Positions 38,083 to 47,791 of a DNA stretch of 54,867 bases are shown here, one piece after another. A model generated the notes under the pieces. It ran no database searches. It worked only from the letters and a program-made list of their open reading frames with translations, and was not told the DNA's origin. A program made the position numbers and the translations under genes. The DNA comes from Purshia tridentata (lineage: Eukaryota > Streptophyta > Magnoliopsida > Rosales > Rosaceae): assembly GCA_003254885.1 (NCBI GenBank), contig QANT01005961.1, forward strand, positions 1 to 54,867. Reading direction: 5' to 3'. Numbering within the stretch: position 1 is the stretch's first letter; every line of letters begins with the position of its first letter.

Positions 38083-39036
38083 TCATGCAAGGAACCCCAG
38101 CCTTTCTCCATTCTTCTTGGCCAGCCGAATCAGTCCTTGCCTTTGCTTCGCATCAGCTCCTATGGATTTGCAGAATTCGGTGATTACCTGCAGAGAAACA
38201 GTTGTGTCAAAAATTTAAGAAATTCTACGATACCATTTGTTTTGTTCGAGGAGGCGTAAGGGCTTGGAGCAAGAGAGAGTGGATAAGAGTTGAACTCTCA
38301 CAGTGAGTTTAGGTAAGTGCTCAACCATTGAAGCTATTAAGCACCCATGATTCTAAAATACCATTTTCAGTTACTAACTGGCAAATTTGAGAGGAATGTT
38401 GACTACAAGAGGTTAAAGGTGTTATTTGCTTAACAAAGAAATATTTTCTTATTAGAAGCCTTATGATATCAGATTGTGAATCTGAACCAATGATTATATG
38501 AATCCTTGTTTGGATGTGCACTTTGGATTGGTAAGCTGACAACATAACATGCGAGTCGTACAATAGACAGAAGAAATTAAGCATTTTCAAAGTAGTAGTT
38601 TTGAATTCTAATTTGACTTAAAAAATTTGATAATGCTAATGATTGAGCAAGAATTGCATGTTCAGTCAAGCTTGCAGCATCGGGAGAAAAAGAAAATTTA
38701 CTTCTAACAATAGTGTGATCTTAGTCTTAGCTAGTCAGAAAGGGAAGACTATATTACCTGCGAGTGCAAAGCAATTGCTTTACCCCTAATTTGATTGAAG
38801 CGCTTCTTGCCAATAATATTACGTGCAACAACAACAGCAGGAGCAAAAATACCCTTTCCTTCATTGATATTCTTCATCATGGGTTGTGCTCGGACTGGCT
38901 TCCCAACTCGGACATGGGTTGGCACTGATCTGACCAGCATGCTATAATCTTCACCCACCATTGAAGTTCCCCAACTTCCATGGAAGGAGGAACACAAGCT
39001 TCCTTTAAACCCAGTGGCAGAAATTGAAGTTGCCAT
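38083..39036 (-). CDS. PGR5: PROTON GRADIENT REGULATION 5, chloroplast
   Basis: Two exons, 39036-38758 and 38187-38083, joined in phase 0, give 127 residues. A Ser/Thr-rich chloroplast transit peptide occupies roughly residues 1-50 (MATSISATGFKGSLCSSFHG start). The mature part is typical of PGR5: NINEGKGIFAPAVVVARNII, GKKRFNQIRGKAIALHSQ, then VITEFCKSIGADAKQRQGLI, and the end KKNGERLGFLA. PGR5 acts with PGRL1 at the thylakoid in antimycin-sensitive cyclic electron flow around photosystem I and protects PSI under changing light. No membrane segment is expected or seen. The gene appears intact, in a two-exon layout with a 570-bp intron. Confidence 0.95.
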
Positions 39037-41430
39037 TGAAAAAGTTGAGCTAGAAACTTTGAGATAATTGCAGGGTGTTCTTTTGCTTTGTTAGAGCTTT
39101 CTGATGGTTGTTGCTAATGGGTTTATTTGCTTGTGGAAGAGGAGATATTATGGTGTAAATTTCAGAGCCTTTGGTTTTAAATGGACAGCAGCGTGAGAGA
39201 GGGTTCAAGGGCCATTGAGAGCCACACAAGCTGGTTGGCCTTGGATTTTAGTTTTGGTTTTCCACAGAACGTATATTAGTCTTGTTAGGACTGACGGTCC
39301 CCATTTGTTAGGAGGATCTGAATCTGAATTTCTAATGGGTATGGTCCACTTGTCACCTTCCTAGTTAAGCCACTGAATCATGGATGGGATGATCCTAGCC
39401 GTTCATTGCAAAAACCCTTTCTTGAACTTTCCATATAGAGACATAATAGCAACCAAAACTTTGAATTAAATTGAACGGTGCATAATAACCAGGGACTTCA
39501 TTGGTTTGAACTAGACTGTTGGAATAGCAAAGTTGCACCTTCCAACATTCCTGCTAGATCCTACCTGCATGTGACCGCGGCGTACCTACCAAGAATCTAT
39601 GAAAATTCAACCACTGATGTTTAAAGTCATAAGAAGATTCTGTGAATGGTTTCAAATTTGCTTCCTCAGGACGGTGTTTGATGCACATCAGAAGAGTCAT
39701 TATAGGACAAAAGTGTAAGCTTAACAATGCCACATGATGAAATTAGCTACAGGTGACATTCTCACTAGCCCAGCATGCGCGACCACTTCACATCATGTGG
39801 CCATATTATGATTAGAACTCGTGACCAGAAAAACAAACAAATACAAGATAAATTTAAGTGTGACAACAAAAAACCTAGACAAACTATAACAAAATATGAA
39901 CCAAGACAAGCTATAATAAAATATGAAACTACCAAGTCCTTACTCGCTAATTTGAACAACTTATCAAGGGAATACATGCCAGTTGACAGGTTGTACTTCT
40001 GTTGCTTCACATAACCAGTGTAACTGATCTTAAATCGTATATAGGAAGACACAACTAAAATGTAGCAAGATGTTTTCTTGAAAATTCTATTCACCAATAT
40101 TGGCATTGCTTCCATGGAACAATAAATCATCCAAGTGAAGCTCCTGTTCAAAAACAAAAATGTAAACCAGGAAAAAAAAAGAACGGAATGAACATAATAG
40201 CTAGGCATTAAACATACACAAATACAGCAATGTTTGTACTGACAATAATCTCCAACAATTTGGAAGTCGAGAACTAAATACCCATAACTATAGCAAAGAT
40301 GAAGCATCAACCACAAAAGCCATATGAAGTATACAGACTTCAAAATTGCATCTTGAATATGAATGCCTTTGCTTGTCTGCATTTCAGCCAGCACAGAACC
40401 ATGAAGGGGAAGGATTATGGCATCAATGCAAGATCCTTCTGACTTAGGTTCACCAACTTCTCTATATCATTCTTTGTAAAATAACACTTTTTTGGTCAAT
40501 AGAAGCATTGTATGGGAAACCAATATAATCAACAGTTTTAATCCAAAGCAGTAGTAACAGGTACATCGGAAGCATCAAAAGAGAAAGTAAAAGGAAACAG
40601 CACCTCACCTAGGCTGCTAATATTCAAGCTAGCAATTACATAACATAATTATGCAAACAGACGGGGAAAATGCTCTGCGAAAAAAAAAAAAAACAAAAAG
40701 GAAAAGGAAATACTATAGAAACTCCAACAACTATTTTAATCGGCCAATAAAATGCATCTGATTGAAATGTCCTCCCTGTAAATTTTCAGTGCTCATTAGA
40801 AAACTCGTTCTAAGATGGATTTAAGGGAACAATAAAATTACCCATACTTACATATGCAGGTGGAGGGACACCAATACAGCAACCTTTAATGTCACCACTG
40901 GCAACTTGCTTAATATCACCACTGGATTTCCATGACTGTTAGAGTGGAAGGCATAACGGATGAACAACTATTTCCTTGGGATAGAAATTTGGAAAGTATC
41001 CCAAGCCATCGACAATAGCAAGGCCACCGACAAGGGTATCCTCCTACTTCTGAACCACATAAAGCATACTTTTGGAAACAAATCATCAGCTTTTGCAGGA
41101 AAATTTACCCATGCATCCATGTCCTGGATCAGAAAGGGCTTTAACGTCTAATTGCTTATGAGCAGGAGATAGGCGTCCACTCTATAAAAAGCCCAGCAAA
41201 AAAGGTCATCCAAGAATCTGCGGTTACCCCAAACTCTTTTCTCAATGCAAATGTTTTCAGCAGCAACACTCATAGTATGTATGTTTGAGCCATACAGACC
41301 ATACCCTTCAGCACCCAGTGCATTATTCAGATACCAATTTTTTTTTAAGACAGAAAAGTGCAGGTGGGAAACGGCCGTATATCACGGATACAAACATAAG
41401 CATTTCAGAAGCATCCAAATCATATTGCAA
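39037..41430. other. Intergenic, PGR5 upstream and PPR 3' side, no gene
   Basis: No recognisable gene in 2.4 kb. A 209-codon minus-strand open frame at 39765-40394 is hydrophobic, of odd composition and matches no family I know. It includes a short direct repeat (CAAACTATAACAAAATATGAA / CAAGCTATAATAAAATATGAA, each cut here to about 20 bases) near 39879-39926. Confidence 0.55.
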
Positions 41431-42807
41431 TTACCCGTCATCAGATTCACATCTCTGCAGTTTCGTCCCCAACAAGACCCTTGGCTTAGCTGAAAGGCCC
41501 TTTGCTATCATCTCTTCATCATACTTCCTAGCCATGTCTAACATACCTTTTTCCACTAGAGCATCAATTAAAGCATTGTAAGCAAACTCATCAGGACTAC
41601 ACCCAAGTTTTTCCATCTTATCCCACAGAATAAACATTGGTCTGAGGAACCCCCATCTCTCAAACTTCCTCATAAGCATCACAAAAGTGTCCATACTCGG
41701 ATGAACCCCACATTCAATCATCCTATTAAACAGTCTAAGGATCTCGCTTGGCTTCTCAAGATACTTAAAAATACAATGATATGTGATCACATCCGGTACA
41801 CAATCATTCTTTTGCATTATATGAAGCACCGAGAATGCCTCCTTGAATCTCCCATTCTCGCACAAAAGCTTTATGATTGTATTATATGTCACAACATTGG
41901 GTTTACATCCCAATTCCTTCATCTCCCTCAACAGCCGAGTTGAAAAATCAACACCCTCAGAAAGACCAACCGCACGAATAACCGTATTATATGCCACCAC
42001 ATCCAGTTTGATCCCTTTGTTCTTCATCTCCTTATACAACTTCACAGCCTTCCATGGTTTTCCACTCTTGCTTAAGATATCCATATATGTTGAATAAGAA
42101 TGCAAATCTTTACGTACACCTCTCCTATCCATCTCTTCCCAAAAGTCCCTACACTTACCCCACCACCCCATTTTCATCCACCCGCGAAGAATTATATTAT
42201 ATAGTTTAGTACTCTTATCAAAGCCCAAATCTTTGTTATTCCAAAAGAACAATTCTTGGGCTTCAACCACATGCTTATACTCACAAAGAGCATCAATAAG
42301 ATTACAATAGGAAGTCTCATCCTTCAAACCAAACTCTTCCAATCTATTATAAGTATCTATAGCTTCCTTTACAAGATGTGCAGATACATATCTTTTAAAC
42401 AGTACACGACATGTACTGTGGTCGGGAGCAGAAACTGGGTTCTGCTTCATTTTGTGAACTAAGTTCCAAGAAAGCTCAAACTCAAAAAACTTACCGAGAA
42501 TGTCAAGCATGCGATTGTAGGTTTGGGTGGTGTGTTGAAATTGACATTCAGTCTCCACCCAGTTGAAAAAGTCCAAGGCTTTCTTCCAGTCATTGCAGTA
42601 TGTAGTTAGCGTTTCACGTACCGTGGAGTGGTCATAAATTGTTGAATTTGATTGAGGTTCTGGGTTGGTGGGGTTCTGAATCGAAATCGGTGTGGTGGAA
42701 ACAGAGTGAGGATGCTGAGTAAGAGAGGAATATAGGAGGCTTTGAGCGTGAGGGAGATGAAGCAGAATAAAGGGTTTGAGGCGTTGAGAGGTTAATGAAG
42801 AAAGCAT
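41431..42807 (-). CDS. P-type pentatricopeptide repeat protein, probably mitochondrial
   Basis: Intronless, 458 residues. The ATG at 42807-42805 is preferred because the frame upstream lacks an ATG, and from here the N-terminus (MLSSLTSQRLKPFILLHLPH...) looks like a mitochondrial presequence rich in Ser, Leu and basic residues. PPR units of 35 residues are evident, for example TTQTYNRMLDILGKFFEFEL, DVVAYNTVIRAVGLSEGVDF, NVVTYNTIIKLLCENGRFKE, DVITYHCIFKYLEKPSEILR and DEFAYNALIDALVEKGMLDM. There is no E or DYW extension, so it is P-class, expected to bind organelle RNA in a sequence-specific way for stability, splicing or translation. The C-terminal part resembles the At1g80550 type as I remember it, but I cannot verify orthology. 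Confidence 0.9.
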   Translation of the reverse strand: MLSSLTSQRLKPFILLHLPHAQSLLYSSLTQHPHSVSTTPISIQNPTNPEPQSNSTIYDHSTVRETLTTYCNDWKKALDFFNWVETECQFQHTTQTYNRMLDILGKFFEFELSWNLVHKMKQNPVSAPDHSTCRVLFKRYVSAHLVKEAIDTYNRLEEFGLKDETSYCNLIDALCEYKHVVEAQELFFWNNKDLGFDKSTKLYNIILRGWMKMGWWGKCRDFWEEMDRRGVRKDLHSYSTYMDILSKSGKPWKAVKLYKEMKNKGIKLDVVAYNTVIRAVGLSEGVDFSTRLLREMKELGCKPNVVTYNTIIKLLCENGRFKEAFSVLHIMQKNDCVPDVITYHCIFKYLEKPSEILRLFNRMIECGVHPSMDTFVMLMRKFERWGFLRPMFILWDKMEKLGCSPDEFAYNALIDALVEKGMLDMARKYDEEMIAKGLSAKPRVLLGTKLQRCESDDG

Positions 42808-43290
42808 TGTTTTGGTTTCTCCAATGACCGAGCTCCCAAGCCTCCAAGTTGCAGAGTGAAAGAAGAAATGGGGTAGAAGAACTTGTTTCGAAGAAAATAA
42901 AATAGAACTGAGAGTTAAACGGTTTACCAAACACCAGCTTCGGCCTTTGAGGTTGAAGATGAGAAGTGGGTCGTTGGTGGGCTCTACTTACTGAGCTTCA
43001 ACTGAGCCCAAAGGAAAGTTCTAAAAGGACCCAATATTTGCTTCTTCTTTGTTTCCAATGTTTTGCTTTCAAAGCTCCACAATTTTATTTTTTTGAGGAA
43101 TTGCTATTTAAACACCCCCTTTTGTCTCACATTATACCCTTTATTTTAATTTATTAAATTTCAAATTTATCCTAATACTAAAATACAATAAAGAACAATT
43201 ATTTTACATTAAAAAAAGGCAATATTCACCACCTGATCCTTGCCACAACCCTCTGCCTCCAACCATCCCCATGCCACACTCGCAACTAGC

Positions 43291-43851
43291 CAGTGGTGGA
43301 TCTAGGATTTCTAACCTAGGAGGTCAATGTTAGATACCTCTTTTTAGCTGATGCTGCGAAGCAACAGCGAAACTTTTTAAGGACCCCCTAAACTTAGGAT
43401 TTATATGCAATAATAGAAAAGTTCTTCAATTAGGGCTGACCCTAACTTTTGGAAGGCTCGAGCCAAAATTTATAATTGGTCCCTATTCTCACTTGTAAGA
43501 AAAAACAAATATATATACAAATTTTGAGTCCATTCATAATAAGCATGTGAATTAAAAAAAGTTCAACCTATATGGCAATCCAATTTTAAACTTAAGCCTA
43601 TACATAATAAGCCCGGCCCAAAAGTTTCAACAAAACTCACAGCATGTCAGCATGGGCCAAACTAAAAAAAAAAAAAAAAAGAAGTAGAACAGATCAATGG
43701 CTGGTATAAGAGAAGAACATAGGAGAAAAAAGTAAGAGCTTGGGAGGAAAGGTCGCCGTCCGGCGTTGGGGGTCACCGTCTCAAGTCTTAAGGGGTCATC
43801 GTCCACATGGAGAGGTGGGACCCCCCAAGTTTATAAGTGGATCCGTCACTG
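43291..43851. mobile_element. Probable hAT-like non-autonomous element nested in the larger one
   Basis: The left end CAGTGGTGGATCTAGGATTT...CCTAGGAGGTC and the reverse complement of the right end (CAGTGACGGATCCACTTATA...CTTGGGGGGTCC) are related. CAGTGGCGGA-type termini are common in plant hAT/Tip100-like elements. The 8-bp flanks CAACTAGC and CGAACAAC match at only half the positions, so no convincing target duplication is seen. No transposase. Confidence 0.5.
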
Positions 43852-44009
43852 CGAACAACAATCGAACACCTCACCGGATGGCTCTTTTCCCTTCTTTCTC
43901 TTTCCCGTCCTCTTTTTATTTTCTCTCTCTTTCTCTTTCTTTTCCTTTATTTTTATTTTCTTCTCATCTCTCTTCGCAACCCCCATGCTAGACGAAAAAG
44001 GGAGCAAAC

Positions 44010-44068
44010 GACCTTGCCAACCTCCAGATGGAACATTGCTCACGTCCCATCTAGAGGTCGGCAAGGTC
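44010..44068. repeat. Strong hairpin, 22-bp arms with 2 mismatches
   Basis: Arms 44010-44031 and 44047-44068, loop 15 nt. Weaker complementarity extends outward to about 43970 and 44118 (GCAACCCCCATGC... against ...AATAGGGTTGC). Confidence 0.85.
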
Positions 44069-44345
44069 GCCGGCCTTCTTTCTTGTCCGAAAATAGGGTT
44101 GCAAAGAAAGAGATGTGAAGGAAAGAGAGAATATAGTGCCAGAAACTCACCGGCAATAAAGGTGGTGCTTGGTGTAAAGGGTGGGGTCGAGTCCTTGGGG
44201 TTCACAGCTTGTACTTTTGTCTCTTTTTCTTTTTTTGAGTAGGGATATTTTTTTATAATTATATATGGGGTGTGTAATGAGAAGTCGTTTAAAAGTTAAA
44301 GTCAATGGGGGTGTATAGTGAGAGCGAGATGTGTTCAAATAGTAG

Positions 44346-44841
44346 TCTTTTTGTTTAATATTTTGAGAGTATATATAATAATTGAGAGCATAATTAAAAT
44401 TTTGAATAAATATTTTCTATTCCTACACAAACTAAACATAGAATAAAAATAAAAAGGAATTTAATAATTTACTTTTTTTCAGTATTACGAGAATACATTC
44501 CCTTCTCCCTAAAAAAACTAAACAGGCCATAAAAGGTAAAGTTGGGAAACTCGAAAAGAAAAATTATGGGTTCTTAAAAGCAAAGCAAGCACTGGGTCCT
44601 TTTAGAATTACCAGAGCCCAAAGCCCAATCAATCTTGGGTACCCGCGGCTAATTAACCACCTTCTTTGAGAATGAAACAATAAAAAATGTCTTTCAGAAT
44701 TTGAGCTACAAAAACCTCTCTTTCTGAATTTCAGAGCTCTCAACGTCAACGAGGGAACGAAAAAAGAGAGGAGGAAATTCAGAAACAACGAGGGAACGTC
44801 AACGAGGGCAGAAGGAAACACAACAAACACAGAGCATTCCA
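44346..44841. other. Upstream region of the DUF716 gene
   Basis: AT-rich, then a leader carrying three copies of AACGAGGG between about 44740 and 44810. No gene seen. Confidence 0.5.
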
Positions 44842-45708
44842 ATGGCTTCACTAGCAACCCATTTCTCAGCGTTCGTGTTGCTGATTCCCATCGGCCTACG
44901 CCGCCTGCTCTTCTCCTCCACTCTCTACCTCAAGAACCCAACTCTCTACCGATCCAAAACATGGTATCTCGCAGAACCCAAATGGAAAAACTTCGATTTG
45001 TACATCCTCACCATAGCTCTCCCCATTGCTTCCTTCTCCGAAATCTTCTTCTTCTTGGGCTTCTCCGGCCACCCCACATATCGTTTCGGCTTTTTCCAGC
45101 AATCAGCGACCCTTTTCTTGTTCTGGGTACTCATCCTTTTGATCCTTTGGCGCGAAAACATGGACCCTGTGCATATTGATGAAGGGTTCGTATTCGTTTT
45201 GGCTGCCATTTCGTTTTTCGTCGAGTACTCGGTCATCGGTAAAGGAATTACGGGTCTTGGCGGTGCTATGTATGATATGTTGGGCGCACTGACGCTTTTT
45301 TGTGCTTGTTCTTCCTTGTATTTATCAATTAGGCCCTGGTCGTTTTTCGCCGAGTTTATGTTCTCCACAGGACTGGTTTTCAAGGGTACTTGGATGTTGC
45401 AACTTGGGTTGTCCTTGTACACTGATACGTTTGGATTAAAAGGGTGTAAAAAAATGTCAGTGTGGCCGACGGAGGAGAATGCTGAGTGGAGGTGTGATCT
45501 TGAGGAGGATGGTTTGAGGGGTGTTGCTGTGATGAAATTGTTGTTCATTGCGCATGCAATTGTTGTCTTGGTGTTGAGTTTTGTGTTTTTTGGATTGGTG
45601 GCAAGTAATTGGAAATTTCAGTGTGGAGAGGCCAGTGGGCCGTTGCTAGCGCAGCTTGAAACGGAGCATGCCTTGATGCGTGCTAGTCATGAGCTTGAGA
45701 TGGAATGA
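44842..45708 (+). CDS. DUF716 (TMEM45-like) multispanning membrane protein
   Basis: Intronless, 288 residues, first ATG of the frame. Several hydrophobic segments are visible: about residues 8-20, 52-72 (LYILTIALPIASFSEIFFFL), 85-103 (QSATLFLFWVLILLILW), 115-130, 140-165, 170-190 and 228-255. Family-like features are the glycine-rich GKGITGLGGAMYD loop, the MDPVHIDEG His/Asp loop, and CDLEEDGLRGVAVMKLLF before the last helix. Plant DUF716 proteins are related to animal TMEM45; some have been linked to pathogen or stress responses, but the activity is unknown. The C-terminus is short and cytosol-like (ETEHALMRASHELEME). The opposite-strand 200-codon frame inside it is a shadow. Confidence 0.88.
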   Translation: MASLATHFSAFVLLIPIGLRRLLFSSTLYLKNPTLYRSKTWYLAEPKWKNFDLYILTIALPIASFSEIFFFLGFSGHPTYRFGFFQQSATLFLFWVLILLILWRENMDPVHIDEGFVFVLAAISFFVEYSVIGKGITGLGGAMYDMLGALTLFCACSSLYLSIRPWSFFAEFMFSTGLVFKGTWMLQLGLSLYTDTFGLKGCKKMSVWPTEENAEWRCDLEEDGLRGVAVMKLLFIAHAIVVLVLSFVFFGLVASNWKFQCGEASGPLLAQLETEHALMRASHELEME

Positions 45709-47791
45709 AATGTATGCGAGGTCTATTTTTGTTTACTGTCTATGTCTATTATGGTATAAAAGTTTAAAGATAATGGAGATTTATCAATTTTTCGTTCACT
45801 TCAGGTCGGTAGTGTTTACCTCTTTTTGATGGCATGCCATCATTTGAATTTAGATTGTCTCTAGACTCTAATCATGAATTCAAATTTAGCAATAGATTAT
45901 TACTTTTGACTATAGCTGCAGTTACTGGATAACCTTGTTTGTATCAATTTTGTGTGCTTAATGAGGTTAAACGAATTTCTTTGATTTTACGTCTCTATGA
46001 TGAGAATCACTGGAAATCACTGGAAAAATTTAGGTCCAAATTTCCAAAGGCTGCATATTAACATAAAACTACATCGTCTGACACCTATTGTGTTGTTTTT
46101 TTCTTTTTTTTCATTATGTTAGCGATTATCATAAAGAGTTGTGTGTGTTTGTGTGCATGTACACAAATTAGCTCTAGTTGTGCAGCTACACACTAAAGTT
46201 CTATTATTTTCTTATTTTGAATTATAGAAACGATTCCATTCATCCTTTATTAGTGCTGTTTTAATGAACTTAGCAATGAGGATATTTTGAAACCATGTCC
46301 AAGGTCTGCCTGTCTGCAACCAATTGCAGTGCAGAAATTGGCTTTCGGCGGGTTGTCATAGCCGATTGGGAAACCAAATTGCAATTTAAGAGCATGAAAA
46401 CTGAAAACTTATGTGTGAGTGTGTGTGTGCGCGCACAAGTGCAGCATGCAAAGTGAACCTTATTGAAAATAATTCAAGTTCATTGGATCTATATATTCCC
46501 TGCAATATTAGTGGACACTAGTGAATACCCTGAGAAGGAGATATTTTCATGACTGTAAACTCATGAAAAATTTTCTATCTGCTGTTTCATGTAATAAATG
46601 AGGTAACACAGCTCCTCTGGTGATGTGAAAATAGAATAACAGTGTGCCCAGTAGAATGCAATAAGTGAATACAAAAGTTTACAGCACTGATAAGAGAAAC
46701 TTTGATTATTATTTGAAATTGTATATTTTGTTGTTTAGGTATACGTTGGTCTATGACTTTGACCGAAAGTATTAAAAAGCATGAATGCTTTCCAAAATGG
46801 TAAAGCTATTTGCCACTTAAAAATCTTTAAGCCAAGCAAGATCTTTCCCACCTTTCAGTTAGATAGTAATACTGTCAATTGATTTAGGAAGCAGTTAGCT
46901 TTGAGATTTCTGTAGGAGTTTTCTTGTGTGCAGTGAACCACACTCATTAGGAGGAAAAAGGATGGGAGTTTGAACTTGAAAGCATTCCTTAGAAGTTGGA
47001 CATAATAACTGGATTTCTCAAGTTTCCAAGCTCAATGGAGACCTGCTGGCTACCATAGGTGCCACTCTATCATGCACAAGTAACAACTAAAATTTAGCAC
47101 TTGCTTTATTACAGAGTTTTAGAAGCAAAACAAATTGGTTAGAGGCTCTGTCCAAAGGTGCCCTATGATACAGTGGCACTGTGGCACTGTGGCAGCTGAT
47201 AAATTTCCTGGTAAGTCATTCCCAGACCTTTTTATAGTATCTTCGTAATCCATGAAAAATAAAGAGATAAAATACCATTTATATTATTTATTTTAAGATC
47301 TTTCTCTTTGAATGTTTGGATCACATGAAGTTGCTTTTTCTTTATTCCTCAGCAAGTAGATCAGATCAGCACTATTATCTTACCATCACCTCTTGGTGGC
47401 TGGTATTAATTTGCAAATTTATGACTGCACTATTAATTTTTCAAGTTTCGGGTTATACATATCTGCTGCCTTAGTGCTCTTTATTTATTCATTCTTAAAA
47501 TATCTTAAAGCAAAAAATGAATTCTTTGATTATTTTGAACACCAAGTTGTCTGGTTTATTTATCCAACTTTCACAGATTGACAGATTAAGAAATACAAAT
47601 TAGGCAACTATGCCATTCTAGCTTGAAGGACATGAAGATGTTAATATGGTACTCACTTGTTACTTACGATTCAGCAACTATGGATGAAACACTTGGCACA
47701 ATGTTGTTTCTGTATAAGAAGCAGTACATGGCAATGCTTCTTTTTCCTAACTACTGTCGTAAGTGGCAAAACCGTGAATTATGGAAAGTAT
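45709..47791. other. Convergent spacer between DUF716 and ARPC2B, no gene
   Basis: About 2.1 kb with only short open frames. It includes three copies of GTGGCACT/GTGGCA near 47171-47193. No RNA gene or protein recognised. Confidence 0.6.

Larger units (their letters stand above)
43101..44345. mobile_element. Probable non-autonomous DNA transposon, about 1.25 kb, with a nested insertion
   Basis: The left end TTGCTATTTAAACACCCCC...TCTCACATTATACCC and the reverse complement of the right end (CTACTATTTGAACAC...CTCTCACTATACACCCCC) form inverted termini of about 35 bp with mismatches. The interior has no transposase. Flanks are T-rich and offer only an ambiguous 9-bp duplication (TTTTTTTGA versus TCTTTTTGT), which would fit a Mutator-like element. 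It contains a second element (43291-43851) and a long hairpin (about 43970-44118). Confidence 0.55.

Noticed and set aside
39765..40394. 209-codon minus-strand open frame downstream of the PPR gene
   Set aside because: Hydrophobic, aromatic-rich, low-complexity composition with an internal short repeat and no recognisable family; it looks like chance open frame in AT-rich 3' DNA.
42808..42930. 41-residue N-terminal extension of the PPR frame
   Set aside because: It would begin at a TTG codon; the first ATG (42807) already gives a plausible targeting presequence.
43766..44242. 158-codon plus-strand open frame
   Set aside because: It crosses the end of the hAT-like element and the hairpin and reads a simple pyrimidine run (poly Ser/Phe/Leu); no protein similarity recognised.
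44946..45548. 200-codon minus-strand open frame
   Set aside because: Shadow of the intact DUF716 coding sequence on the other strand.
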